From an uncultured Muribaculaceae bacterium (GTDB taxonomy: Bacteria > Bacteroidota > Bacteroidia > Bacteroidales > Muribaculaceae): 64,000 nt of DNA. How positions within the stretch are numbered: the stretch's first letter is position 1; every line of letters starts with the position of its first letter. Both the position numbers and the translations under genes were made by a program. The DNA lies in assembly GCA_910584545.1 (NCBI GenBank), contig CAJUBC010000004.1:1-64000 (forward strand), given 5' to 3'. Shown here piece after piece: positions 16,055 through 24,720 of the stretch. A model generated the notes under the pieces. That model was not told where the DNA came from. It ran no database searches and saw only the letters and a program-made list of their open reading frames with translations.

Positions 16055-18430
16055 TTATCTCACAGTAACCTTACGCGTGGTGACGGTGCCGTCGACGCGG
16101 ACCTCGCGGAGGATGTAGAGGCCCGGCGCGGGTTTCTCAACGCCCAGGTCTATGCCCGATACCGATATGTAGCTGCGCTCCACCACCTTGGAGTCATCAC
16201 CGACGGAAGAAGCTATCCCTGTGGGGGAGGACACATTGAAATAGGCAGCTTCGGTCAGCCACTCATCATTTGCAGTGTCGTAAACCGCAGCGAAATATGT
16301 CTTGCCTGATGATGCATCCGGTATGGCGAATGTCCATGTGGCGGTCGCCGAGTTTCCGGCTTCCACACCTATAAAACCGGAGTCGCAGCCGAGGATGGCA
16401 TACTGGCCGTCATCTTCGAACACATACAGTCTGAAAGAACCTCCGAAATATCCGGATGTACAGTGGATGTCGGCGGTGGCGGTCACCTTGTCGGGATTCT
16501 GTTTGTCGGGAACCGAAAGGTTGGATACCGCTATGACCGAGGTAGTCTTTCCGTTGAGCGTCACCTTGATCGGATCCGACATGTACCGGTATGTATTATT
16601 CAGAACCTGAAAGAGCGCCATATCATACTCTCCCGGGGCAGGAATCATCTCCGAACCATTGTCATCGACCGGATAACTGAAAGTGGATATATAATCGAAC
16701 TGTCTGCTTTCACTCGAATTGAGGGAGATGAATGCCTTGTCCCCGAAAGCCACTATCTCATTATCCTTCACAAGGGCCGCGATCACCGAGCCTGCGAATG
16801 GTTCGGATTCATCGGTATTGGTGACAGTCGCCGTGCATCTGAATTTCAAGCCTTCATATATCTTTCCGTCAAGCCTGAAATCCTCGGCCCATGCATACGC
16901 GGGATTCACAGACCGGAAGGTCGCGGTCTTTCCCTCTACAGTCATTATATATGATCCGACCTCGCACTTCTCGACCAATATCGGTTGTGCATCCTCGTCT
17001 CCCACCTTATAAGCCGGCTGCACGGAGTATATGCCCGCCGGCATGGAAGAGGGCAGATTCACCGGCCATGTGACATCGGTGAATCCATAGTTAAGCGGCA
17101 GGTCGGCAAGTGAGTTCGAATAAGAAAGGAACTCGGAATATCCTTTGCCGTCAGTAACCAACAGCCCGACATACCAATTCCGGATGGTACGGTAGTCGTA
17201 ATTATAGAACGAACCGGTAAAAGAGATTTCAGAACCGAGCGACGCGCTGCTCTCATTGATGGAGAACCCACCTCTCCAAAGAAGCTGGCCGCCCTTGGCG
17301 TCGGTCGTGACATGCTCTTTGGTCAATCCCGCCACTATTGCCTGACCGAAATTGTAGCCGGAGGTGTGGCCACCGATACCCTGCGAACCGGGATCGAGCG
17401 CCGTAAGCAGGTAATAACCGTCGCTCATTCCTCCCCAACCCCAGTTGAAATGGAAATAGCCGTCGGAGTATCCGTCACAAACGAATGCATGCCCGCCGGT
17501 GTTGCTCTGTCCGTCATAATATACCGGACCATACTGACGCAGATTTTCATAAACCACATCCTCCCACTCCGGGATGCTGTAATAATCGCGCATCATGTAT
17601 TTCAGCCCGGGGTCATAGCCGAACGACTCCACAAAAGCCCGGCATACCGCTGTGGTCAGCGCTCCGGATGCCACCGGGGAGTAATTCATGTCCACACTTA
17701 TGCCGCATGCGCTCATAAGCGTCGCCACCGCGTCACGTGCTGACTGAGGAGAATTCTCATCATAGACATCAAGCATGTTGTTCCAGTCGAACTTTATCGA
17801 GGGTGAGATACCGAGCGTCAAAGAGGAGCCCCCGTTCTTCCACGTGTAGGAATGGCTGTCCTGCACATTCGCGGGGAACTTATAGTAATTCATCACCTGC
17901 GCCATGGCGGTTGCGACGCAGCCGGTGACGCAGCGTCTGTTGCCTACAGAAGGGCACTTGCCGTTATAGGGCGAATCCTGATTCCACTTGGTGGTTATCA
18001 TCGGCGCGATGTAGGCCTTTGTGCCGCCGGCATGCATTATCGGAGCGGTCGCTCCCGATTCCGTGGCATGCACTGCATTATAAGCCACCTGCTCTGCCAG
18101 CGAGCCGAGCCAGTAACGCATCCCGTCCGGGAGTTCAGTCTCATCGGCCGGAAGAGTCCCGCTGTCGGAGAATCCGAGGAGAGGAACAGTGGTGTCATCA
18201 GCCGACAGCACCATGAATCCTCCCTGAGGAGCGGAGAAGATATAGAGGGCCGGCATGCCGTCAATGCTTCTTGTGAACCGTAGCTCAGGAGTTTCCGACT
18301 GCAGGGATCGCACCTTGGCGGGGCCTTGAGATATGTCGAGCCGCCCGAGAGCCGCCGACGGAGTGAGCGGAGCCGCCGTTGCCATTGCAGCCGTCAGGCA
18401 TAGTGCCGATATGAGTATTTCCTTTCTCAT
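16055..18430 (-). CDS. C10-family (streptopain-like) secreted cysteine protease
   Basis: A 791-aa secreted protein with signal peptide (ILISALCLTAAMATAA) and a Spi-type propeptide (residues 21-135; FMVLSADDTTVPLLGFSDSG is typical). The C10 protease domain has nucleophile Cys171 in TGCVATAMAQVMNYY and catalytic His314 in TGGHAFVCDGY, followed by FHFNWGWGG. Downstream beta-domains (residues 390-720) lead to a C-terminal sorting-type domain ending APGLYILREVRVDGTVTTRKVTVR, like type IX secretion signals. Related enzymes are SpeB, interpain and the Bacteroides fragilis Bfp proteases, which act on host proteins. It is transcribed as a single gene from the promoter at 18512-18543. Confidence 0.88.
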   Translation of the reverse strand: MRKEILISALCLTAAMATAAPLTPSAALGRLDISQGPAKVRSLQSETPELRFTRSIDGMPALYIFSAPQGGFMVLSADDTTVPLLGFSDSGTLPADETELPDGMRYWLGSLAEQVAYNAVHATESGATAPIMHAGGTKAYIAPMITTKWNQDSPYNGKCPSVGNRRCVTGCVATAMAQVMNYYKFPANVQDSHSYTWKNGGSSLTLGISPSIKFDWNNMLDVYDENSPQSARDAVATLMSACGISVDMNYSPVASGALTTAVCRAFVESFGYDPGLKYMMRDYYSIPEWEDVVYENLRQYGPVYYDGQSNTGGHAFVCDGYSDGYFHFNWGWGGMSDGYYLLTALDPGSQGIGGHTSGYNFGQAIVAGLTKEHVTTDAKGGQLLWRGGFSINESSASLGSEISFTGSFYNYDYRTIRNWYVGLLVTDGKGYSEFLSYSNSLADLPLNYGFTDVTWPVNLPSSMPAGIYSVQPAYKVGDEDAQPILVEKCEVGSYIMTVEGKTATFRSVNPAYAWAEDFRLDGKIYEGLKFRCTATVTNTDESEPFAGSVIAALVKDNEIVAFGDKAFISLNSSESRQFDYISTFSYPVDDNGSEMIPAPGEYDMALFQVLNNTYRYMSDPIKVTLNGKTTSVIAVSNLSVPDKQNPDKVTATADIHCTSGYFGGSFRLYVFEDDGQYAILGCDSGFIGVEAGNSATATWTFAIPDASSGKTYFAAVYDTANDEWLTEAAYFNVSSPTGIASSVGDDSKVVERSYISVSGIDLGVEKPAPGLYILREVRVDGTVTTRKVTVR

Positions 18431-18511
18431 TGTATCAGTTTGTATCAGTGTTTATCGATGCTATTGTTCGTATTTTGAAACTCTTCTTTTTACATGAAGA
18501 GTCAGACCCGA

Positions 18512-18543
18512 CAAAAGTAATATATTTATTTCACATTTACAAA
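18512..18543 (-). promoter_or_regulatory. Promoter for the C10 protease gene
   Basis: On the minus strand TTTG (CAAA at 18540-18543) is followed after 20 bases by TACTTTTG (CAAAAGTA at 18512-18519). The predicted leader is about 75 bases. Confidence 0.65.
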
Positions 18544-18586
18544 CACCCCGATAAATGTTCTGACTAAAAAGATTTTTTTGAAATAG

Positions 18587-18618
18587 TTGGCAAGGTTATG
18601 AAATTTACGCTATCTTTG
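18587..18618 (+). promoter_or_regulatory. Promoter for fbp
   Basis: TTGG at 18587-18590 and TATCTTTG at 18611-18618 are separated by 20 bases, 47 bases before the fbp start. It is divergent from the protease promoter, about 45 bases apart. Confidence 0.65.
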
Positions 18619-18664
18619 CGGTACGCTTCGGTCCGCGGACCGGATTAACCAACCTTACGACCCC

Positions 18665-20671
18665 ATGAAAAACGAATCTAATGTAACCACGGGCTTCACG
18701 CCGGAACAGATAGAACGCGACCGGCGCGTGCTCGAGCTGCTGGCACAGAATTTCGGCAGCATCCAGGCTGCCTCGACCGAAATCATCAACCTCGAGGCAA
18801 TCCTCAATCTTCCCAAAGGGACGGAGCATTTCGTGGCCGACCTCCACGGCGAGGACGAGGCATTCCGCCATATCCTCAAGAACGCGTCGGGCAATATCAA
18901 GCGCAAGGTCCATGAGATCTACGGCAACACCATGCGCGATGCCGAACTGTCGCAGCTCTGCTCGCTGATCTACTATCCGGAGCAGAAACTCGACCTGATA
19001 TCCCAGGAGGAGACCGACCTCGACAATTTCTACAACATCACGCTGCACCGCCTGGTAAAGGTGCTTCAGAGCGTTTCGTCGAAGTACACCCGCTCGAAGG
19101 TGCGCAAGGCACTCCCTCCGGAATTCGCCTACATCATCGAGGAGCTCCTCCACGAAACCCCTTCGGGCGAAAGCAAGCAGATGTACTACGCGCAGGTAGT
19201 GGAGACAATCATATCATGCGGTCAGGCAAAGGAGTTCATCATCGCCATCTGCAACGTGATCCAGCGCCTCAGCATCGACTCGCTGCATATCCTCGGCGAC
19301 ATCTACGACCGAGGGCAGGGCGCCCACATCATCCTCGACACACTCCAGGGCTACAAGAACTATGACATCCAGTGGGGCAACCACGACGCGCTCTGGATGG
19401 GAGCCAGCGCCGGCAACGACTGCTGCATCGCCAACGTGCTGCGGAACGCTCTCCGCTACGGCGACATGGACACCCTCGAGGAGGGCTACGGCATCAACCT
19501 GATGCCGCTTGCCACTTTCGCCATGGACAAGTATGCCGACGACCCCTGCACGGTATTCAACCCCAAGGTGGACCCGGCACGCTGCGCCGGGGAGGAGAAG
19601 AACCTCGCCATCCTCGCCAAGATGCACAAGGCCATCGCCGTGATCCAGTTCAAGCTGGAAGGCGCCATGATCGACAAGCATCCCGAATGGAAGATGTCAG
19701 CCCGAAAGCTTCTCGACAAGATGGACGAGGGATTCGCCAACGTCACCGTCGGAGGCGCTTCATACCCGATGCTCGACTCCAATTTCCCGACCATCGACCC
19801 GGCGGACCCATACGCGCTGACCGATGAGGAGAGGTTGCTTGTCGACAAGCTGCACCGCTCGTTCATGATAAGCGACAAGCTCCGCCGCCACATCATGATA
19901 TTCTTCTCGCACGGATGCATGTACAAGGTGCGCAACTCCAACCTGATGTTCCACGCTTCGGTGCCCCTCAACGAGGATGGATCGCTGAAAGAAATCGACC
20001 TGATGGGACACCGCTACAAGGGAAAGGAACTACTGCACAACATAGGGATGCTGATTCGCTCGGCGTTCAACCGGGACACAGATCCAGCAGTCAGGGAATA
20101 TGCCATCGATTATATATGGTATCTGTGGTGCGGACCAGACTCGCCGCTGTTCGACAAATCGGCGATGACCACTTTCGAGCGCTATTTCATAGCCGACAAG
20201 GAGACCCACACAGAGCATAAGGGCAACTACTACAAGCTCCGCGACCGGGAGGATGTCTGCGACATGATTCTCGATGAGTTCGGAGTCAAGGGGGAGCACC
20301 GCCATATCATCAACGGCCATGTTCCGGTAAAAGTGGGCAAAGGAGAGAAACCGATAAGGGCCAACGGCAAGCTTATGGTGATCGATGGCGGATTCTCCAA
20401 AGCATACCATACTACAACCGGCATAGCAGGCTTCACTCTGGTGTATCATTCCAAAGGGCTGGTGCTCGTGCAGCATGAGCCGTTCAGCAGCACCGAGGAG
20501 GCAATCCGCGAGGGAACCGACATCGTGTCGACAACGCAACTCGTGGAGCTGAGCCAGAACCACATGCGGGTGCGCGACACAGACAAAGGACGCGAGTTGC
20601 AGCGGCAGATCGATGAGCTGCGCGAATTACTGTGGGCCTATCGCCACGGGCTGATCAACCAAAAGCATTAA
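18665..20671 (+). CDS. fbp: Class III fructose-1,6-bisphosphatase
   Basis: A 668-aa cytoplasmic enzyme of gluconeogenesis that removes the C1 phosphate of fructose 1,6-bisphosphate. Metallophosphatase motifs are visible: DLHGE at residues 59-63, LGDIYDRGQGAHI, and WGNHDALWMG. The length matches the long class III (Fbp of Firmicutes and Bacteroidota), unlike the ~330-aa class I enzyme. INGHVPVKVGKGEKP and VIDGGFSKAYHTTTGIAG near the C-terminus are also characteristic. It is monocistronic, with its own promoter, and its last 17 bases overlap the convergent FNT gene. Confidence 0.95.
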   Translation: MKNESNVTTGFTPEQIERDRRVLELLAQNFGSIQAASTEIINLEAILNLPKGTEHFVADLHGEDEAFRHILKNASGNIKRKVHEIYGNTMRDAELSQLCSLIYYPEQKLDLISQEETDLDNFYNITLHRLVKVLQSVSSKYTRSKVRKALPPEFAYIIEELLHETPSGESKQMYYAQVVETIISCGQAKEFIIAICNVIQRLSIDSLHILGDIYDRGQGAHIILDTLQGYKNYDIQWGNHDALWMGASAGNDCCIANVLRNALRYGDMDTLEEGYGINLMPLATFAMDKYADDPCTVFNPKVDPARCAGEEKNLAILAKMHKAIAVIQFKLEGAMIDKHPEWKMSARKLLDKMDEGFANVTVGGASYPMLDSNFPTIDPADPYALTDEERLLVDKLHRSFMISDKLRRHIMIFFSHGCMYKVRNSNLMFHASVPLNEDGSLKEIDLMGHRYKGKELLHNIGMLIRSAFNRDTDPAVREYAIDYIWYLWCGPDSPLFDKSAMTTFERYFIADKETHTEHKGNYYKLRDREDVCDMILDEFGVKGEHRHIINGHVPVKVGKGEKPIRANGKLMVIDGGFSKAYHTTTGIAGFTLVYHSKGLVLVQHEPFSSTEEAIREGTDIVSTTQLVELSQNHMRVRDTDKGRELQRQIDELRELLWAYRHGLINQKH

Positions 20672-21245
20672 GCCGATATGCGTTGCAGCCGAGATAGTTG
20701 CCGAGCACTATCAAGGGGTAGAACGCAAGCAGTTCGGCCCAGTGCTCCCGGATATATCCAGGGGAGAGGCAACAGATGTAATAGGCATCGGCAATGCAGT
20801 GCGGAAGTCCACAAAGGATAAAAGCGGGAATTCCGAACAGCAGCGGCAGCCAATGTCCCTTCGAGGCGTTCTGGACGGCGAGGGTCATTATGAATCCGCA
20901 GCCGATCGAGAGGAGTCCGCATCGTAACGGGCCGGAAGCGAGACGCGTGTCGAGTATGCCTTCGGCCGCGGAGCAGGTGGCCGGATTGTTGATCACCAAT
21001 GCGAGGAGAAGGCACCCGACAATGTTCCACAGCAGCATCGCAAGCAGCCAGCCATAACGGCCTTCGCGACCCCATACCAACTGCGACTTGCCGGTGAAAA
21101 GGTTCAGCCCCATCGAGACCACCGCTATCAGGCCAAACGCAAAAAGAACCGCCCCGGCCACGCCGCCGACACGGAGATAAATTGTCCCGCCGAGTCCAAT
21201 ACATACCCCGGCAAAGACTCCCTTGATAATGTCTAACTGATTCAT
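20655..21245 (-). CDS. Formate/nitrite transporter family channel (short form)
   Basis: A 196-aa membrane protein with about six hydrophobic segments. GVCIGLGGTIYL, GLIAVVSMGLNLFTGK and LCGLPHCIADAYYI match the FNT pore pattern. The His in LPHCIAD corresponds to the central gating His of FocA/NirC. It is shorter than the usual 260-280 residues because the cytoplasmic N- and C-terminal extensions are nearly absent. A minus-strand TAATTTTG (CAAAATTA at 21250-21257) lies only 5 bases before the ATG, so if used the mRNA would be close to leaderless. Formate export in a mixed-acid fermenter is a sensible but unproven role. Confidence 0.78.
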   Translation of the reverse strand: MNQLDIIKGVFAGVCIGLGGTIYLRVGGVAGAVLFAFGLIAVVSMGLNLFTGKSQLVWGREGRYGWLLAMLLWNIVGCLLLALVINNPATCSAAEGILDTRLASGPLRCGLLSIGCGFIMTLAVQNASKGHWLPLLFGIPAFILCGLPHCIADAYYICCLSPGYIREHWAELLAFYPLIVLGNYLGCNAYRLNAFG

Positions 21246-21288
21246 GCCACAAAATTAACATTTTCCCGTGTAAAAAAATCGATTATTT

Positions 21289-21319
21289 TTTGCATATTGG
21301 AAAATTTGAGCTATTTTTG
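21289..21319 (+). promoter_or_regulatory. Promoter for tnaA
   Basis: TTTG at 21289-21292 and TATTTTTG at 21312-21319 with 19 bases between match the consensus fully. Transcription near 21326 gives a leader of about 135 bases. Confidence 0.75.
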
Positions 21320-21323
21320 CAGA

Positions 21324-21409
21324 GAATTGAGGTCTTAGACCAATTCCCGCGAAAAAACAGACGCGGGAATCTTGCCGCAATGCCGGACCAGCTTCCGGGA
21401 CATCAATAA
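21324..21409 (+). promoter_or_regulatory. Structured 5' leader of tnaA with overlapping hairpins and a 9-codon ORF
   Basis: Three inverted repeats are visible. GAATTgaGGTC/GACCAATTC (21324-21346) and TTCCCGCG/CGCGGGAA (21344-21351 with 21362-21369, perfect 8 bp) share bases 21344-21346, so their outer pairs compete. CCGGA/TCCGG (21383-21387 with 21394-21398) follows. An ATG at 21380 opens a 9-codon frame (MPDQLPGHQ, stop 21407-21409) across the third hairpin. It has no Trp codon, so it is not a TnaC equivalent. No T-run follows the hairpins, so attenuation by simple termination is not supported. Confidence 0.4.
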
Positions 21410-21460
21410 GAAAGGACAAAATTTCAAACAACGATAACCCCAACACAAAAAACAACTACC

Positions 21461-22837
21461 ATGGAATTACCTTTTGCAGAATCATGGAAAATCAAGATGG
21501 TCGAACCCATCAAGAAGAGCACACGCGAAGAGCGTGAGAAATGGCTTAAAGAGGCCAAATACAATGTGTTCATGCTCAAATCAGATCAGGTTTACATCGA
21601 CTGCCTCACCGACTCCGGCACAGGCGCGATGAGCGACCGCCAGTGGGCGGCGATGATGACCGGCGACGAGAGCTACGCAGGTGCCCGCTCTTTCTATGAG
21701 CTGAAAGATACTATCACCCGCATCACAGGCTTCGAGTATGTACTCCCCACCCACCAGGGACGTGCAGCGGAGAACGTGCTTTTCTCCCACCTCGTGAAGG
21801 AAGGCGACATCGTTCCGGGCAACTCCCACTTCGACACAACCAAAGGCCACATCGAGAGCCGCAAGGCCTTCGCGGTAGACTGCACCGTCGACGAAGCCAA
21901 GAACACCCAGCTCGAAATTCCCTTCAAGGGTAATGTCGACCTCAACAAACTCGACAAGTGCCTCGCAGAGAACGCCGACAAGGTTCCCTTCATCATCGTG
22001 ACGATCACCAACAACACCGCCGGCGGCCAGCCTGTCTCGATGGAGAACCTCCGCGGCGTACGCAAGATCGCCGACAAGTACAACAAGCGCGTGATCTTCG
22101 ACTCCGCCCGTTTCGCCGAGAACGCATACTTCATCAAGATGCGCGAACCTGAGTTCAAGGACGCCACCATCAAGGAAATCTGCAAGGAAATGTTCTCACT
22201 GGCCGACGGCATGACCATGTCATCGAAGAAGGATGGTCTCGTGAATATGGGAGGTTTCATCGCCACCCGCTGGGAAGACATCTACGAGGGCGCGAAGCGC
22301 TTCGTGATTCCTTTCGAGGGCTTCCTCACATACGGAGGTATGAACGGCCGCGATATGGCCGCGCTCGCAGTAGGTCTCGATGAGAACACCGAGTTCGACA
22401 TGCTCCAGACCCGCATCAAGCAGGTAGAGTATCTCGCCGCCAAGCTCGACGAGTACGGCATCCCCTATCAGCGTCCCGTGGGCGGTCATGCCCTCTTCAT
22501 CGACGCCGACAAGGTGCTCGACCGCGTTCCCAAAGAGGAATTCCCCGCACAGCGCCTCACCATGGAGCTCTATCTCGAGGCCGGCGTACGTGGCTGCGAG
22601 ATCGGTTACCTTCTCGCCGACCGTGATCCTGTCACACGCGAGAACCGCTTCAGCGGCAACGACTTCCTCCGTCTCTGCATCTGCCGCCGCACCTATACCA
22701 ACAACCACATGGATGTTATCGCGGCCGCTCTCAAGAACGTCTACGACCGTCGCCACGAGATCACCCGCGGCGTGAAGATCGTATGGGAGGCAGAACTGAT
22801 GCGTCACTTCACCGTACAGCTCGAACCGCTCGGATAA
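21461..22837 (+). CDS. tnaA: Tryptophanase (tryptophan indole-lyase)
   Basis: A 458-aa PLP enzyme that splits L-tryptophan into indole, pyruvate and ammonia. PLP-binding features are visible: the PTHQGRAAENVLF segment near residue 96, FDSARFAENAYF near 213, and the Lys pair in MSSKKDG (256-257). Tyrosine phenol-lyase is the close alternative. The C-terminal LMRHFTVQLE places a His at 449, the residue typical of tryptophanase where the phenol-lyase has Phe, so I favour tryptophanase. It is monocistronic, with a strong promoter, a structured leader and a terminator. No tryptophan permease follows, unlike the tnaAB arrangement of enterics. It would make this organism an indole producer. Confidence 0.92.
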   Translation: MELPFAESWKIKMVEPIKKSTREEREKWLKEAKYNVFMLKSDQVYIDCLTDSGTGAMSDRQWAAMMTGDESYAGARSFYELKDTITRITGFEYVLPTHQGRAAENVLFSHLVKEGDIVPGNSHFDTTKGHIESRKAFAVDCTVDEAKNTQLEIPFKGNVDLNKLDKCLAENADKVPFIIVTITNNTAGGQPVSMENLRGVRKIADKYNKRVIFDSARFAENAYFIKMREPEFKDATIKEICKEMFSLADGMTMSSKKDGLVNMGGFIATRWEDIYEGAKRFVIPFEGFLTYGGMNGRDMAALAVGLDENTEFDMLQTRIKQVEYLAAKLDEYGIPYQRPVGGHALFIDADKVLDRVPKEEFPAQRLTMELYLEAGVRGCEIGYLLADRDPVTRENRFSGNDFLRLCICRRTYTNNHMDVIAAALKNVYDRRHEITRGVKIVWEAELMRHFTVQLEPLG

Positions 22838-22859
22838 TCCACGGTAGAATCCCGACAGC

Positions 22860-22893
22860 AAAGCCCGGACCTTCAGAAGGATCCGGGCTTTTT
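22860..22893. terminator. Terminator between tnaA and the convergent small-protein gene
   Basis: AAAGCCCGGA at 22860-22869 pairs with TCCGGGCTTT at 22882-22891 around a 12-base loop, with a T-run following on the plus strand. It lies 22 bases after the tnaA stop and 36 bases before the convergent stop, and could serve both directions. Confidence 0.8.
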
Positions 22894-22928
22894 CCATTCA
22901 GCTCCTCGGGATTTGCGGAAACGTGCGG

Positions 22929-23291
22929 TCAATCGTCATACCTGTCCCGGTATGCCTTCCGCATCTCCTTGTAATATTCCTTGCGGGCCTTGCGTACGGC
23001 TTTCTCATGATGCCGTCGTGCCTTGCGCGCTTTCTTGTAATACTTTTTGCTCTTATTGTGCTTCTTGTGGCACTTCTTGTAAGGATGCCAGCGACCATAG
23101 GCGTCATAATACCCGTTTGAATACGTGGTACGGAAATATGGCGTGGTCACTCCCACCCCGGAAGAGTATCCGTCCGTGCCGAACACTATGCCGGTTCCGC
23201 CCCGGCCGGTCTCGAAAGTGAAAGTCTGCGCCACGGAGCATGGCGCGAGCAAAAACAGTGAGCACAACAGTGCTGTCAGCGTCTTTTTCAT
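22929..23291 (-). CDS. Small exported, strongly basic protein of unknown function
   Basis: A 120-aa protein with a signal peptide (TLTALLCSLFLLAPCSVAQ). A short Gly/aromatic segment follows (FETGRGGTGIVFGTDGYSSGVGV), then a C-terminal half dominated by Lys, Arg, His and Tyr (KKCHKKHNKSKKYYKKARKA...RKEYYKEMRKAYRDRYDD), probably a charged helix. I do not recognise a family. The composition suggests binding to polyanions such as LPS, nucleic acid or capsule at the envelope, which is speculative. It lies 81 bases downstream of purT on the same strand. Confidence 0.65.
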   Translation of the reverse strand: MKKTLTALLCSLFLLAPCSVAQTFTFETGRGGTGIVFGTDGYSSGVGVTTPYFRTTYSNGYYDAYGRWHPYKKCHKKHNKSKKYYKKARKARRHHEKAVRKARKEYYKEMRKAYRDRYDD

Positions 23292-23372
23292 GGCGTGATG
23301 GTTTTGGTTTCTATTATAGGAACAATTCCGTCACAGCCCAGGTTCAGGCAAAGGTCGGATTCGGGACCGCGA

Positions 23373-24557
23373 TCAGCGGCATTCGATGTGGATTTTCGAT
23401 GCGGCATCCTCGGCTTTGGAGCATGCCTCCTCGACTGTGGGAGCGGATGCGAGCATCACACCCATGCGCCGGTGGCCGTGAACTTCAGGCTTGCCGAATA
23501 TCCTCATGTCGGTGCCGGGAACGGCAAGAGCCTCTTCCATTCCGGTGAAGCGGATGTCGCGGGAGTCGCCCTCGGCGAGGAGCGCGCGGGATGCAGCCGG
23601 GCCGTAGAAGCGGATTTCAGGGATGGGGAGTCCGAGCAGTGCGCGGACATGCAGGGCGAATTCGGAAAGATGCTGGGAAATCATCGTCACCATCCCGGTG
23701 TCGTGCGGACGCGGCGAAACCTCCGAGAAAATCACGTCGTCACCCTTGATGAACAGCTCTACTCCGAATATGCCTCGTCCGCCGAGCGCGTCGGTGATCT
23801 TGCGTGCCACCTCGCGTGACTTCTCGAGAGCGACAGAGCTCATGGGCTGCGGCTGCCAGCTGCGACGGTAGTCGCCGTTCTCCTGATAATGACCGATCGG
23901 CTCGCAGAATGAAGTGCCTCCGATGTGGCGCACGGTGAGAAGTGTGATCTCATAGTCGAAATCAACGAATCCCTCCACTATCACCTCGCCATGTCCGGCG
24001 CGGCCACCTTCCTGGGCCTCGCGCCACGCGGCCTCCACGGTATCGGGACCCTTCACCAGGCTCTGGCCATGGCCGCTGGAGCTCATCACGGGCTTCACGA
24101 CACAGGGGAAGCCGATTTCGGCGACGGCGGCACGATATTCCTCTTCGGTGCGGGCGAATCTGTAGCGCGACGTGGGAAGGCCGAGTTTCTCAGCGGCGAG
24201 CGTGCGGATCTCGCGGCGGTTCATTGTGGTGAATGTGGCCGAGGCCGTGGGGACCACGTTCCAGCCCTCCTTCTCGAGGGCTATCAGAGTAGGAGTAGCT
24301 ATCGCCTCGATTTCCGGAATGATGTAGTCCGGACGTTCCTCCTCGACTATGCGGCGGATGGCGTCGCCGTCAAGCATCGACACGGTTATGGCCTTGTCGG
24401 CGACATGCATGGCTGGCGCGCCGTCATATTTGTCGAGCGCGACAACCACCACTCCGTAGCGCTGCAGTTCGATTGTCACTTCCTTTCCAAGCTCGCCGCT
24501 TCCGAGCAGCAGAGCCTTCTTCCCGGCTGGAGAGAAGGGGGTTCCGATTTCAAGCAT
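23373..24557 (-). CDS. purT: Formate-dependent phosphoribosylglycinamide formyltransferase 2
   Basis: A 394-aa ATP-grasp enzyme that makes FGAR from GAR, ATP and formate in purine synthesis. LLLGSGELGKEVTIELQRYGVVVVALDKY is the N-terminal nucleotide-type fold. PCVVKPVMSSSGHGQSLVKG is the ATP-grasp Gly loop, and GVELFIKGDDVIFSEVSPRPHDTGMVT holds the metal-binding Glu residues. The length matches E. coli PurT (392 aa) when ATG 24557 is used. The 30 residues available upstream fall in the promoter region and are not part of the protein. Formate dependence fits an anaerobe with abundant formate. Confidence 0.94.
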   Translation of the reverse strand: MLEIGTPFSPAGKKALLLGSGELGKEVTIELQRYGVVVVALDKYDGAPAMHVADKAITVSMLDGDAIRRIVEEERPDYIIPEIEAIATPTLIALEKEGWNVVPTASATFTTMNRREIRTLAAEKLGLPTSRYRFARTEEEYRAAVAEIGFPCVVKPVMSSSGHGQSLVKGPDTVEAAWREAQEGGRAGHGEVIVEGFVDFDYEITLLTVRHIGGTSFCEPIGHYQENGDYRRSWQPQPMSSVALEKSREVARKITDALGGRGIFGVELFIKGDDVIFSEVSPRPHDTGMVTMISQHLSEFALHVRALLGLPIPEIRFYGPAASRALLAEGDSRDIRFTGMEEALAVPGTDMRIFGKPEVHGHRRMGVMLASAPTVEEACSKAEDAASKIHIECR

Positions 24558-24605
24558 GTTCTGTTTTGTTGATTTATATTTTGATATATGTTGTTTTAAT
24601 TTTTG

Positions 24606-24642
24606 CAAAATTACGTAAAATCGCGCTAATTTGCTAAATTTG
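24606..24642. promoter_or_regulatory. Overlapping divergent promoters for purT and the YeiH-type gene
   Basis: CAAAATTA at 24606-24613 is TAATTTTG on the minus strand, about 50 bases before purT. TAAATTTG at 24635-24642 on the plus strand lies about 80 bases before the transporter gene. The two elements are 21 bases apart back to back, so the two promoters would overlap. Clear TTTG partners are weak on both sides. Confidence 0.45.
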
Positions 24643-24720
24643 CACATATTTTTACGACTAAGAAGCCGTTAATCAGACAAAGCAACGTTTGCAGAACAAA
24701 ATCCAAACCCAAATAGGCAA

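Noticed and set aside
16052..16055. Terminator between ccsA and the C10 protease gene
   Set aside because: Only two bases separate the convergent stops and no hairpin with a T-run was found in the immediate ends.
21380..21409. TnaC-like leader peptide of tnaA
   Set aside because: The 9-codon frame has no Trp codon and no stalling motif as in enteric TnaC; kept only as a possible ORF in the leader.
21461..22837. Tyrosine phenol-lyase instead of tryptophanase
   Set aside because: The C-terminal RHF with His449 is the tryptophanase residue; phenol-lyases have Phe there.
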